Source: Actinomycetes bacterium
GTDB taxonomy: Bacteria > Actinomycetota > Acidimicrobiia > Acidimicrobiales > Bog-793
Direction of reading: 5' to 3'
DNA length: 41,749 bases
NCBI GenBank assembly: GCA_021798275.1
Contig: JAJZMK010000029.1
Coordinates: 1-41,749, forward strand
Shown: piece by piece, positions 25,245 to 34,607 of the stretch
Layout: each line of letters starts with the position of its first letter
How positions within the stretch are numbered: the first letter of the stretch is position 1
Made by a program: the position numbers and the translations under genes
Notes under the pieces: model-generated
The model's input: only the letters and a program-made list of their open reading frames with translations
What the model was told of the DNA's origin: nothing
Databases searched by the model: none

Positions 25245-27752
25245 TTAGATCGATGAAGTCGCTTTATCTCCGGTTCCGACTGTCTTTTTATTACGGTATC
25301 TCTCGTATACACCTGGACCAAAACCAAGTCCCAAGATCCCTACCGCCAGCATGGCAAAAAATTCCGGATAATAAGGGTCTGCCTGATACAAAAAGCGTAC
25401 GGTGTAGGTACCCTTATTCAAAGTTACGCCCACCAAAGCCGGAGCCACCATTTCAGTCTGAGCAGGTTTGGAATTGACGGTGACGGTCCATCCCGGGTCA
25501 TAAGAAGCGGACAACAAAACAACCGCTCTTCTATTGAGATGGACTTTGGTTGTAAGCTCTCCTTCAACCAAGTCGGGACGTTCGCTGATAACATATCCCG
25601 GTGATCCGGAAGGCTGCTGATTTGGTGCCAAGGTCGGCTTAGCCGCCGGTGCGCCGTCATAGGCTACCGTCGGATATATTTTCTTATAAGGTAAGTTGCT
25701 GTCTATAAAGCTGAGTGATTTGGCACCGATATCGCTTCTGTTTTCCGCTATGGTACCTCTGGTATCGACCACCTGGACATAGCTGTTGGAAGGTATTTCC
25801 CAGAGACTGTAGTAGGGGTTACTCATAATTTTCTTTGCTTTGACTGACAGGTCACTTATCGTGGAAGTATAGGGGGATAAAATAATGTATCTGATGCCAA
25901 ACATGGAGTAATCGCCAGGGTTGCACTGATCAAAATTCTGTTCCGGGTTTGACATTAATGCAGCCGTACGCATGGTATAGCCGACTTCAGGAACGTTATA
26001 CTGCTCTATCCACTTGTAGACAGGGAATTGTAGACCGTCCGTCGGGTTAACTTCCGCTATCGACTCCACAGGATTGGTGGTAAGAGCAGATTGCTGCTGT
26101 TTTGTCAATTGTGGATCACTTACCCCGTTTGAGGTATAGCACTGAGCGGCGTTGACATTCCCGAAAGTTTCCTGTGTACCGGCCCAGACTCTCCCGTCGC
26201 CCAGTTGCTTAATCTTATCGATAATTGGCATCAAGAACGGCTTATATTGAATATCAGCCTCGTGTTCGACGGATATATCTTGACTGTTAGCGGCATCCTG
26301 GGAGGCGATGGCAGTCCAGGCGGGAGAAAGTGCGCCAACCAAGACCACTGTGCCGAGGGCGGCAGAAAAAGCTGACTTGTAAATAGGGCGGAATGAGCCT
26401 GTGTTTATATAAGCCCATTTCCCAATAATCTTGGCAAGCTTGAGCGAATATCGGCCGATTTCAAACGCTCCCATGCCGGCAAAGTAAATACAGGTCAGTT
26501 GGAGACCCATCAGGAATCTGCGGAGAAACAGATCTTCACTTCCGGGGATAAGGCGAATGAGCGGTCCCCAGAATGGTTTGCCGAACATTAAAAGTGCCGA
26601 GATAAAAAACATAACCAGCAGAGGCCTGACTCTTTGATCCTTTGAGATTCTGGCCAGAGCAATGATTATACCGATGATTGCCAGGATAGTGATAATGGGA
26701 AAGCGGTTGTTATCAAGTAAGCTCCCGTCAAAAAACCACCTGATAATCGGCCGGGCGCCGTATGATTGCGAAATGTAAGTGGGGGCCAACAACTCATTGA
26801 CGGCTGCCCAACGTTTATATTGTAAAACAGGAATTACCACAAACCCGAGGCATAGGCCGGTCCCTACTAAAAGTACTCCGGCTCGTTTGAGACGGTTTTT
26901 TAGATCGGACGGTACTAACCAAGGGAACAAGATGATGGGGGCAATGGCAAGGTAGCCCGTCATAAAGTGAAAAGCCGTAGTGAGAGTGATTAAGATACCC
27001 GCTACCAACAATTTCTTTGAAGATTCCATTGCCCTGTAGGTAAACCCCCAGGCAAGGGGTAAAAACCACATACCCCAAAGTTGAGTCGTCAGACCGTATC
27101 CTACCCAAATATAAGTCTTTTGTTCGTAGCCGATAAATTGGTTACTGGCAATAAGTGGTGAAACCAAAGCAGCGGCTGCGGCGACCCAGGGGTTCAAGCG
27201 AAAAAGTCTTGCCGAGATGTATATAGTGATCGGCCATGTGGCAAGTAGTAGGTAAAGAAGCCAGGCAAAAGTCGTTGACTGACCGAAGATAAGACCGATT
27301 GATCCCGTTACTATAGATGAAAGGCTTTGGTAGTGTAAAAACTGTGGAGATCCAAGCTGGAGATACGGCCACCAACCGTCGAGTGGCAGGTGACCGTGTG
27401 TGAGTTGAGAGGCCGCCCATCTGGCCATTTGTGCATGGACTGAGGCGTCGTCTATATAGGCCACGGTTGTCGTCTCTGCCCAAAGCTCTTTTAGACCAAA
27501 CCCTACGGCTATAGCTACCAAAACCAACGGACCAAACCTGTTGAGAAGTTTTACCCCTTTGTCGGTAACCGAATCGGCCATGTCCATTCTTCTGGACTGA
27601 CCCGGATTTTTGCCTATCGGAGATGTATTTCTACCAGGGTTTCCCATAGCTGCGGTTTGAGGCGCGTTTTCCCGCATCTCAGATGTCTTGATATTGGGGC
27701 GGTTGCCGGGAGAGCGGGGAGCTCTTTTTTTTCGGGAAGATCGATTGGCCAT
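25245..27752 (-). CDS. Large polytopic membrane protein, YfhO/GT-C-like
   Basis: The 835-residue protein has a basic, disordered N-terminus (about 1-65: SRKKRAPRSPG...). About 12-13 transmembrane helices follow (about 70-490), then a large extracytoplasmic domain (about 500-800) and a last helix near 805-825. The first loop 'VAYIDDASVHAQMARW' resembles the acidic loop of GT-C glycosyltransferases. The C-terminal sandwich segment 'SYDPGWTVTVNSKPA...MVAPALVGVTLNKGTYTVRF' is the hallmark of YfhO-like proteins. A role in lipid-linked sugar transfer to cell-surface polymers is plausible. It stands alone; no clear Shine-Dalgarno precedes the ATG. A PTPS-related membrane protein annotation is an alternative name for the same kind of protein. 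Confidence 0.75.
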   Translation of the reverse strand: MANRSSRKKRAPRSPGNRPNIKTSEMRENAPQTAAMGNPGRNTSPIGKNPGQSRRMDMADSVTDKGVKLLNRFGPLVLVAIAVGFGLKELWAETTTVAYIDDASVHAQMARWAASQLTHGHLPLDGWWPYLQLGSPQFLHYQSLSSIVTGSIGLIFGQSTTFAWLLYLLLATWPITIYISARLFRLNPWVAAAAALVSPLIASNQFIGYEQKTYIWVGYGLTTQLWGMWFLPLAWGFTYRAMESSKKLLVAGILITLTTAFHFMTGYLAIAPIILFPWLVPSDLKNRLKRAGVLLVGTGLCLGFVVIPVLQYKRWAAVNELLAPTYISQSYGARPIIRWFFDGSLLDNNRFPIITILAIIGIIIALARISKDQRVRPLLVMFFISALLMFGKPFWGPLIRLIPGSEDLFLRRFLMGLQLTCIYFAGMGAFEIGRYSLKLAKIIGKWAYINTGSFRPIYKSAFSAALGTVVLVGALSPAWTAIASQDAANSQDISVEHEADIQYKPFLMPIIDKIKQLGDGRVWAGTQETFGNVNAAQCYTSNGVSDPQLTKQQQSALTTNPVESIAEVNPTDGLQFPVYKWIEQYNVPEVGYTMRTAALMSNPEQNFDQCNPGDYSMFGIRYIILSPYTSTISDLSVKAKKIMSNPYYSLWEIPSNSYVQVVDTRGTIAENRSDIGAKSLSFIDSNLPYKKIYPTVAYDGAPAAKPTLAPNQQPSGSPGYVISERPDLVEGELTTKVHLNRRAVVLLSASYDPGWTVTVNSKPAQTEMVAPALVGVTLNKGTYTVRFLYQADPYYPEFFAMLAVGILGLGFGPGVYERYRNKKTVGTGDKATSSI

Positions 27753-28371
27753 AGGAATGAAGAATAGTTGTTTTAAAACCTATGTGTATAAAAAAATTAC
27801 TTAAAGCATATCAGATGGGGTAAAAAACGATTCACAGTAATTTTTAAGAAATGATAAAGTTTTAATAACCAAAACAGTAACAAGTAAAAGTTTTGAAAGA
27901 TTATAACTAGCTTTGAAAAGGTTTTTCTGCGGACGACTAATAAATAGTCAGGTAGCCGGTAAGTTTACAAGGTACAGCCTGGCCAATGTGAAAAATATCT
28001 ATACTTCCTAGTAGATGGCAATAAGCTTATCATCTGCAATTTGTCGACTAGCATGCTACCCCTGATAACTGATTGTCCGGAAAGCTTAGGTATGGTGAGA
28101 GATTGATGTAAATATAAGAATTCGTGCTCTATTTTTCAAGCCTTTAGTTTATTAGAGAAGGTTGCTTTGGCCTTGATTGGTTTTTTGAGTTTTCCCCGGC
28201 TATTTCTTTTAGAATATCAAGCTATAAAGAGTAGTTAGCGGTAGAGTTCCTAGGTGTGCAGTCTTGTAAGATATAACAACCGTAATTTTGAAAAGTTTTA
28301 GGTAAATGTGTGCCGGGTGTATGGATAATGCCAACGGGTTTTTAGATGGGAAATAAAGGTTTGTTGAAATA
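27753..28371. other. Divergent AT-rich intergenic region (0.62 kb)
   Basis: The region separates the leftward membrane protein gene from the rightward kinase gene. No conserved ORF, tRNA, strong hairpin or recognised riboswitch is visible. At its right end two mini-ORFs precede pknB, one of which (28346-28372) ends TAATG on the pknB start codon. The unusual length for this compact genome suggests regulatory content or decayed sequence. Confidence 0.45.
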
Positions 28372-30390
28372 ATGGCAATCATAGATGAACATTTGGGCAG
28401 AGTATTGAGTGATCGATACCGCCTAATGAAGCCCATCGCCAGCGGCTCATCAGCACATGTCTATGCGGCTACAGACGTCACGCTAAAACGTACCGTAGCG
28501 ATTAAATTATTGCACCCCGGTCTCAGTGGCGATAAGCACTTTTCCAAACTTCTTCTCCAGGAGGCTCATGCGGTTGCCTCGTTAAACCATCCCAATATCG
28601 TCCAGGTGTATGACTGCGGGACGGATCAAGGAAACTCTTATCTGGTTCTGGAGTATCTGAGCGGCGGTTCTCTGGCCGCTCTTTTTGACAGTGGGTCTCA
28701 CCTCGACGTTTCGCAGGCATGTTCTTTGGGCTTGGAATTGGCCAGAGGACTTGCTTATGCCCACAGGCGGGGCTTTATACACAGAGACATTAAACCGGCA
28801 AATATTCTTTTTAGTGAAGACCAAGTACCCAAAATAGCCGATTTTGGTTTGGCCAAAGCTTTGGCAGCGGCGTCCACCACGGAACCTCTGGGAGGACAAT
28901 TAGTCACGGCCCGCTACGCTTCTCCCGAGCAAGCGGAGGGTATTGCACTTGACGCGAGATCCGACGTGTATTCGCTGGCTATTGTGCTCTATGAAGCTGT
29001 AACAGGTAAAGTCCCTTTCCTAAAAGATACGACATTAGCGACCTTGACTGCCAGAGTCGGCGCCATATTGCCGCGGGCTAATGAACTCGGACCCTTGATG
29101 CCCATTTTAGCCCAAGCAGCGATAAGTGAGCCTTTGGCAAGACTTGACTCCGCTGAATTGGTAAAAGAACTGGAAATTCTAAAGTCATATCTAAAGCCTG
29201 CTCTGCCTCTCCCGATAAGAGTCGCTGAAATTTCCTCTCCGCCACAAGAGAGCAAGATAGCAAAGTCATCTAAAGTTGTGCAAACGCCGCAGTTAAAAAA
29301 TGACAAAGGCGGACGAGAAAGAGACGATGATCTGGGCGACGATCTGATTGCCAGCGGACTCATTAAAGAAAGCCGCAGTGGAGTAAATGCCAAAGAGCAT
29401 AGTTCGAAAACAGGTAAGGACGCCGATTTTGTCAGCAATGCCGACAAGAGTGATTTGAGTTCGGCTTTGGCGGAAGAACCTTTTAATGTCTTTGGAGTCG
29501 ATAAGAAATCCGGCAAAGGCAAATTTTTCGCCATTACCCTAGTCATACTTATTTTACTGGCGGGCGGGGGTTTTTACGCATATGGAAAGTTGAAATACTC
29601 CCAAAAAGTTCCTTCTCTTGTGGGTGTCAGTTATCAAAGGGCCAAAAGCTTAGTTTTGGCAAATAACTTAAAGCTCGATATCTCTCATAGGAGATATTCA
29701 AGTATCGAACCTGCCGGACTCGTGATCTCCCAGTCACCCGCGCCGGGAATGCGTCTTGAAAAAGGGCAGGTTGTGAAAATTATTCTTTCACTTGGGCATG
29801 CTCCGGTTGCAGTTCCACTACATCTGGTCGGCGAGAAAGAAGCCGCGGTTGTTGCCAAGCTTGCGGGGGATGGTTTTAAATATACGGTTATCGATAAGTA
29901 TCAAAATAAGATACCGGCCGGTCAGGTTGTGTCAGTCATCCCCTCTTCAGGTATGGTCAAGTTTGGTTCTAAAATCAAAATAACCGAGTCAAAAGGGCCG
30001 GCCCCAAGGACCATACCGCAATTGGCCGGCTATGACTGGGCGCAGGCTTCGCTCAAACTTAGTAAGTTGGGCCTGTCGCCCGTCCAAGTGACCAGTTTTT
30101 CCAATACCATCACAGCGGGTGAAGTGATTTCAACGTCACCGGCCATGGGGACAAAAGGTATTCCAGTCGGTAGCAAAGTAACGGTCAACATATCTAAAGG
30201 CCCGTTGCTGGTCGCCGTTCCGAGTGTATCTGGAATGACTATCAAAGAAGCCATAACGGCGATAAATAACGCCGGTCTCCAAGTAACAGAGCAAATAGGT
30301 CCGCCTTTTGCCACCACAGCTTCCACAACAAGTCCGGCGCCCGGCGCCGAGGTCCGTCCCGGTACCTCGATAACTCTTTATGTAAGCTAG
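28372..30390 (+). CDS. PASTA-domain Ser/Thr protein kinase (PknB-like)
   Basis: The 672-residue kinase has a catalytic domain (about 15-270) with glycine loop ASGSSAHVYA, VAIK (Lys45), HRDIKPANIL (Asp139, Lys141), DFG (Asp157) and ASPEQA. A charged, probably disordered juxtamembrane linker (about 275-380) leads to one transmembrane helix (FFAITLVILILLAGGGFYAY, about 383-403). Four PASTA repeats face outside, starting VPSLVGV, VPLHLVG, IPQLAGY and VPSVSGM. Such kinases sense peptidoglycan fragments or lipid II and regulate growth and division. It is not next to the usual rodA-pbpA-pknA genes, so it may be an additional kinase. The ATG overlaps the stop of an 8-codon upstream ORF. Confidence 0.95.
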   Translation: MAIIDEHLGRVLSDRYRLMKPIASGSSAHVYAATDVTLKRTVAIKLLHPGLSGDKHFSKLLLQEAHAVASLNHPNIVQVYDCGTDQGNSYLVLEYLSGGSLAALFDSGSHLDVSQACSLGLELARGLAYAHRRGFIHRDIKPANILFSEDQVPKIADFGLAKALAAASTTEPLGGQLVTARYASPEQAEGIALDARSDVYSLAIVLYEAVTGKVPFLKDTTLATLTARVGAILPRANELGPLMPILAQAAISEPLARLDSAELVKELEILKSYLKPALPLPIRVAEISSPPQESKIAKSSKVVQTPQLKNDKGGRERDDDLGDDLIASGLIKESRSGVNAKEHSSKTGKDADFVSNADKSDLSSALAEEPFNVFGVDKKSGKGKFFAITLVILILLAGGGFYAYGKLKYSQKVPSLVGVSYQRAKSLVLANNLKLDISHRRYSSIEPAGLVISQSPAPGMRLEKGQVVKIILSLGHAPVAVPLHLVGEKEAAVVAKLAGDGFKYTVIDKYQNKIPAGQVVSVIPSSGMVKFGSKIKITESKGPAPRTIPQLAGYDWAQASLKLSKLGLSPVQVTSFSNTITAGEVISTSPAMGTKGIPVGSKVTVNISKGPLLVAVPSVSGMTIKEAITAINNAGLQVTEQIGPPFATTASTTSPAPGAEVRPGTSITLYVS

Positions 30391-30498
30391 TCCTTTTTCT
30401 AAATAAGGCAGATATTTAGCTCTATATCAATCTGTACAGGTTCTGAATCGGTAATACCGTATTTGTCGCTATGTGGAGACAAAGTTATTTTGATCCGG

Positions 30499-30906
30499 CT
30501 ATTTTGTTATTTCCCGTAGCTTTTCTGTGATCTCAAGCTGCACTTGCCCAGGTGGAGTGCTCTGGTAGGCAAGGAGTTTGCCGACGTCTCCTTCCACCAT
30601 GATTTTGCCCGTCATAAAGGCCTGTAGGGCAGCGTCACCGTTGCCGTCAATCAAGACGGCCTTACAGGTATCGTAATCCAAAGTTACGAAAACATCCGGT
30701 GTATCTAATTGTCCCAGGTCTATAACAAGTTTGCCATCGCGTGAATCCAGAAAAGCTTTTATTTCGCCCTCTTGGAAAGGTGTATTGAGGATGGTGAGGT
30801 TCATGGTTACTTCCAAAGGGGCTTCGGATGCCTTATCTTTGTAGCTGTCCTGTATTTCTTTCGCCGATGTGATCCATTCCGCACTTAAAAATTCATGTTT
30901 GGCCAT
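30499..30906 (-). CDS. SCP2 sterol-binding-domain protein
   Basis: The ORF track extends to a TTG at 30972, but the family-like N-terminus MAKHEFLSAEWI begins at the ATG at 30906, giving about 135 residues. The remainder (helix plus beta-sheet, 'LTILNTPF', 'FVTLDYDTCKAVLIDG', 'ALQAFMTGKIMVEGDVGKLL') fits the SCP2 fold, a small hydrophobic tunnel that binds lipids, fatty acyl groups or sterol-like molecules. Actinobacteria use such proteins as lipid carriers or as domains of enzymes. It is convergent with pknB and divergent from gatC, with no operon partners. The ligand is unknown. Confidence 0.8.
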   Translation of the reverse strand: MAKHEFLSAEWITSAKEIQDSYKDKASEAPLEVTMNLTILNTPFQEGEIKAFLDSRDGKLVIDLGQLDTPDVFVTLDYDTCKAVLIDGNGDAALQAFMTGKIMVEGDVGKLLAYQSTPPGQVQLEITEKLREITK

Positions 30907-31165
30907 GCCGGTACGATAGGACAGATTTTTGGCTTTCGTGGGCAAAATGGCAATAAAGTTTGCAAAAGGCAATATTTTATCGACAGCCTATTTGTTTTTC
31001 GAAAGAAAGTTTCCGGGTAAAACGCATCTGAAACGGGAAATCAATTGGAGGTGTAAAATAAACCATCAGAAGGAATATTTTTCTAAAACTTCCGATAAGC
31101 AATGTCTCAACCGCCAAGAAGCACTAATTTGGATTCCAGACGGAGTGATAAGCCAAGCTTACCTA

Positions 31166-31194
31166 TTGCACCTGACCTATTGGGAAAAGATACT
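31166..31194 (+). promoter_or_regulatory. Candidate sigma-70 promoter of gatCAB
   Basis: TTGCAC, a 17-base spacer and GATACT lie about 66 bases upstream of the gatC GTG start. Spacing is ideal and the match to TTGACA/TATAAT is moderate. The surrounding 31.0-31.26 kb carries no other gene. Confidence 0.35.
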
Positions 31195-31259
31195 TTGCAG
31201 TATTTGTCTTTTCTGGGTAGTTGGTGAATTGGAAAATAAAATATAAACGAGGTAAAAGA

Positions 31260-31577
31260 GTGCCCGAAGATTTAGATAAGAACTTGATAGGAAAAGACGA
31301 GGTTATCAAAGTGGCGAAGTTGGCCAGGCTTTCTTTTGAAGACGATGAAGCGACCAAGATCTCATCTGAGCTATCAACGATATTAAAGCACTTTGAGGCG
31401 ATGCAAAGCGTTAACACGGAGAACCTGGCACCCATGGCACATTCAATGGATGTCACTAACGTACTGAGAGAAGACGAGGCCACGATGTCGTTAGAAAGAG
31501 ACGAAGTCCTTCTTAGTGCGCCGGCTGTCAGTGAGAATAGATTTTTAGTACCGAGGATACTCAAGGAGGAAGAGTGA
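31260..31577 (+). CDS. gatC: Asp/Glu-tRNA amidotransferase subunit C
   Basis: This is a protein of about 105 residues. The ORF track begins at 31221, but a GTG at 31260 with CGAGG seven bases upstream is the better start. 'VIKVAKLARLSFEDDEA...ISSELSTILKHFEAMQSVNTENLAPMAH' is the classic GatC helical pattern, followed by the 'LREDEA' segment and a C-terminal 'RFLVPRIL'. GatC wraps around GatA and GatB and stabilises the complex that amidates misacylated Glu-tRNA(Gln) and Asp-tRNA(Asn). Its stop overlaps the gatA start (GTGA). Confidence 0.93.
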   Translation: MPEDLDKNLIGKDEVIKVAKLARLSFEDDEATKISSELSTILKHFEAMQSVNTENLAPMAHSMDVTNVLREDEATMSLERDEVLLSAPAVSENRFLVPRILKEEE

Positions 31578-33055
31578 GCTCAGGCATTCGGCCGCCGCGC
31601 TTTGGCGCTGGGAAAGGACAAATTCCTTCTACGGTAAGTGAACTTGTGAAACTCGTTCAAAAAGGGGAAATCAAAGCGCAGGAGATTTTGGAAGTTTCCC
31701 TACAGACAATTGCCGAAAGCGATGGAGAGATCAACAGTTTTAATTTGGTTCTCCATGAGCAGGCTCTTGAAGATGCCAAAAAAGTCGACGCGTCAATAGC
31801 AAAAGGTGGTTTTAGCGGACGCTTGGCCGGAATACCTATTGCCATCAAAGACAATATATGTACGAGGGGTATCTCAACAACGTGCTCATCAAAGATACTG
31901 GCCAATTGGAAGCCGCCCTATGACGCTTCCGTAATAACCAAACTGAAAAGTGAAGGGGCCATCATCGTCGGTAAGACCAACATGGATGAGTTTGCCATGG
32001 GGTCGTCGACAGAAACCTCATTTTTTGGTCCGACCAAGAATCCTTGGGATAAAGAGAGGGTTCCCGGCGGTTCATCCGGAGGATCAGCAGCAGCCGTCGC
32101 TGCCGGTATGGTGCCACTTGCCATTGGATCAGATACCGGAGGATCTATCAGACAGCCGGCTTCTTTGTGTGGCGTGGTGGGGATCAAGCCTACTTACGGA
32201 CTTGTTTCCAGGTACGGGCTTGTTGCTTTCGCCAGTTCTCTCGATCAGATAGGACCTTTTGCCTCTTGCGTTGACGACGCCGCGCTGTTACTTGACGTAC
32301 TGGCATTTCACGACGAGAAAGATTCCACTTCCCTGGGTAGAGATCGCTATCAATCCGGGAATGTAAATATTGACGTATCTTCGCTAAAAGTCGGCATTAT
32401 AAGTAATTTCTTGCCAAATGCCGCAGAGTCGTGCCATCAGGCTGTAACAGATGCTGCCCGTGTCCTGGCTAATTTTGGGGCTAAGGTTGACGAAGTTGAT
32501 ATAAAGGAATTGGATTATGCCATTGCGGCTTATTACATTATCGCCCCGGCTGAAGCTTCTTCCAACCTTGCCCGTTTTGACGGTGTCCGTTATGGTTTAA
32601 GAGTCGACGGAGCCGATGTGGAAGAAATGAATATTAAAACCAGAACCGAAGGTTTCGGCGTGGAAGTGAAGAGACGGATCATGCTCGGTACTTACGCTCT
32701 TTCTGCCGGTTATTACGACGCATATTATTTACAGGCACAAAAAATACGTACTTTGGTCAAGGATGCGTTTAATAAAGCTTACGGTAAGTACGATCTCCTA
32801 CTCTCACCGACAAGTCCGACCGTGGCTTTCCCACTTGGTTCCAAGGTTGCCGATCCGCTGAGCATGTACCTCTCGGACCTGTATACCATACCTACCAATT
32901 TAGCCGGTCACCCGGCAATAAGCGTCCCCTATGGTATAGGGGAAGACGATATGCCTGTCGGACTACAACTACTAGGCCCTGCTCTTTCGGAGTCTTTGTT
33001 GATCAAAGTAGCCAAGATGCTGGAAGAAAACAATACCGATAAACAGGATAACTAA
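31574..33055 (+). CDS. gatA: Asp/Glu-tRNA amidotransferase subunit A
   Basis: The 493-residue amidase-signature enzyme releases ammonia from glutamine for the GatB kinase/transamidase site. The catalytic triad segments are IAIKDNICTRG (Lys), GGSSGGSAAAVAAG (cis-Ser) and SDTGGSIRQPAS (nucleophile Ser). The start is GTG 31574, overlapping the gatC stop by four bases and preceded by AAGGAGG, a strong ribosome binding site. Length and order are standard. The presence of gatCAB means at least Gln-tRNA is made by the indirect route, as in most actinobacteria. Confidence 0.97.
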   Translation: MSSGIRPPRFGAGKGQIPSTVSELVKLVQKGEIKAQEILEVSLQTIAESDGEINSFNLVLHEQALEDAKKVDASIAKGGFSGRLAGIPIAIKDNICTRGISTTCSSKILANWKPPYDASVITKLKSEGAIIVGKTNMDEFAMGSSTETSFFGPTKNPWDKERVPGGSSGGSAAAVAAGMVPLAIGSDTGGSIRQPASLCGVVGIKPTYGLVSRYGLVAFASSLDQIGPFASCVDDAALLLDVLAFHDEKDSTSLGRDRYQSGNVNIDVSSLKVGIISNFLPNAAESCHQAVTDAARVLANFGAKVDEVDIKELDYAIAAYYIIAPAEASSNLARFDGVRYGLRVDGADVEEMNIKTRTEGFGVEVKRRIMLGTYALSAGYYDAYYLQAQKIRTLVKDAFNKAYGKYDLLLSPTSPTVAFPLGSKVADPLSMYLSDLYTIPTNLAGHPAISVPYGIGEDDMPVGLQLLGPALSESLLIKVAKMLEENNTDKQDN

Positions 33056-33066
33056 AAGGACGCAAG

Positions 33067-34527
33067 ATGGCTCAAGATTTATTGAACTCAAGCAAAGATG
33101 ATGCTCTGACAGGATTTGAGATTGTCGTCGGGCTGGAAGTACACTGCGAGTTGTTGACGCAGACAAAGTTGTTTTGTGGATGTAGAAATAACTTCGGGGA
33201 CGAGCCGAATACAAACATATGTCCGGTATGCCTGGGCTTACCGGGTTCTCTCCCGGTTCTCAACAAAAGAGCCGTGGAGTTAGCAATGAAGATAGGCAAA
33301 GCCTTAAATTGTGAAATATTGCCTTCCAGCTTTCACCGGAAGAATTATTTCTATCCGGATATGCCAAAAGACTTCCAGATTAGCCAATACGATCAGCCCA
33401 TCAATGCTAATGGATATTTGGAGCTTCCAGATAAGTCAAAAGTCGGTGTGGTGCGCGCTCATATCGAAGAAGATACGGGAAAGTCTCTCCACATCGGAGG
33501 AAGCGGCAGAATAGCCGAAGCCAGTAAGTCACTGGTGGATTACAACCGAGCAGGCGTGCCCTTGGTGGAAATAGTATCTGCTCCCGAGATCCGTTCATCA
33601 GAACAGGCAAAAGCTTATGTGCAAGAGCTCAGGTACATACTTGTGGCAACCGGAGCTTCTGATGGGCGGATGGAGGAAGGCTCTTTGCGGGTAGACGCCA
33701 ATGTTTCCGTAAGGCCGGTGGGTTCAAAAGAATTTGGTACAAGATGTGAGATCAAAAACTTAAATTCTTTGCGATCACTTACCCAGGCAATAGAATATGA
33801 GGCAAGACGCCAGGCTGGGTTGATACGTGATGGTAAGAAAGTTACCCAAGAGACCCGACACTATAATGAAGTTACCAATGCAACCTCCTCTATGCGTTCA
33901 AAAGAAGAAGCCAATGACTATAGGTATTTCCCCGAACCTGATCTCGTACCTCTCGTACCAGATGCATCTTGGATAGAAGAGATCACAAGTGACATCCAAT
34001 CACTGCTACCGGCGACAAAAAGGCGTAACCTATCATCTCTGATCGGCGAAGAGTACCAAGATCAGATTTCACTGCTTGTTGAGATAGGTCTGGATGAACT
34101 TGTTTTGGACTCGGTCAAAGCCGGTGCCGATGCAAAATTGGCATTAAATAGAGTCATCAATGAAGCTGCCAGGGAGCCAGAGAAAGCCAGTAGGTTGGCT
34201 GTCAAAGATTTTGTTGACCTCATCAATATGGAATCATCGAATAAGTTAAGTGCCACTCAGTCCAAAGTGGTATTACAGGAAATGCTTACATCAAGCGATC
34301 ATCCGGCAGAGATAGCCAAACGTCTTGGTTTTGAGCAGATGGATCAAGATAGTCTACAAGATAATGTCAGAGGTGTTATTGAAGCAAATCAAGCAGAATG
34401 GGGACGCTATCTTGCTGGCGATGAAAAAGTACTTCAGTTCCTACTCGGGCAAGTTATGCGTTCCACAAAAGGGCGGGCTAACGGGAAAGAAGTCATGGAA
34501 ATCATTGGTAGGCTAAAGAGTAATTAG
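33067..34527 (+). CDS. gatB: Asp/Glu-tRNA amidotransferase subunit B
   Basis: The 486-residue subunit phosphorylates the tRNA-bound Glu/Asp and completes amidation. The N-terminal signature VVGLEVHCELLTQTKLFCGC has the zinc/Cys region continuing 'NTNICPVCLGLPGSLP'; 'RKNYFYPDMPKDFQISQYD' and 'VDYNRAGVPLVEIVS' follow. The C-terminal YqeY-like tail domain (about 400-486) ends 'LLGQVMRSTKGRANGKEVMEII', matching the family. It starts 11 bp after gatA with AAAGGA upstream. It is the last gene of gatCAB and converges on the glycosyltransferase genes. Confidence 0.97.
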   Translation: MAQDLLNSSKDDALTGFEIVVGLEVHCELLTQTKLFCGCRNNFGDEPNTNICPVCLGLPGSLPVLNKRAVELAMKIGKALNCEILPSSFHRKNYFYPDMPKDFQISQYDQPINANGYLELPDKSKVGVVRAHIEEDTGKSLHIGGSGRIAEASKSLVDYNRAGVPLVEIVSAPEIRSSEQAKAYVQELRYILVATGASDGRMEEGSLRVDANVSVRPVGSKEFGTRCEIKNLNSLRSLTQAIEYEARRQAGLIRDGKKVTQETRHYNEVTNATSSMRSKEEANDYRYFPEPDLVPLVPDASWIEEITSDIQSLLPATKRRNLSSLIGEEYQDQISLLVEIGLDELVLDSVKAGADAKLALNRVINEAAREPEKASRLAVKDFVDLINMESSNKLSATQSKVVLQEMLTSSDHPAEIAKRLGFEQMDQDSLQDNVRGVIEANQAEWGRYLAGDEKVLQFLLGQVMRSTKGRANGKEVMEIIGRLKSN

Positions 34528-34607
34528 TAAGTAATTTAATTCACATTCAAATTATTTAGATGAAATAGCTCCTACTAGATTGCCAACATTTAGGCAAATG
34601 CAAATAT

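Noticed and set aside
28989-29546. 185-residue minus-strand ORF opposite the kinase linker
   Set aside because: It is antisense to the charged linker of PknB; the Ser/Leu-rich translation reflects reverse reading of Lys/Glu/Asp codons.
30929-31246. 105-residue plus-strand ORF upstream of gatC
   Set aside because: It overlaps the SCP2 gene start region and the likely gatCAB promoter, and has no recognisable motif or good ribosome binding site.
34580-34597. TTGCC...GGCAA stem between gatB and the glycosyltransferase gene as a terminator
   Set aside because: The stem is only five base pairs with an eight-base loop and no T-run, which is too weak to call.
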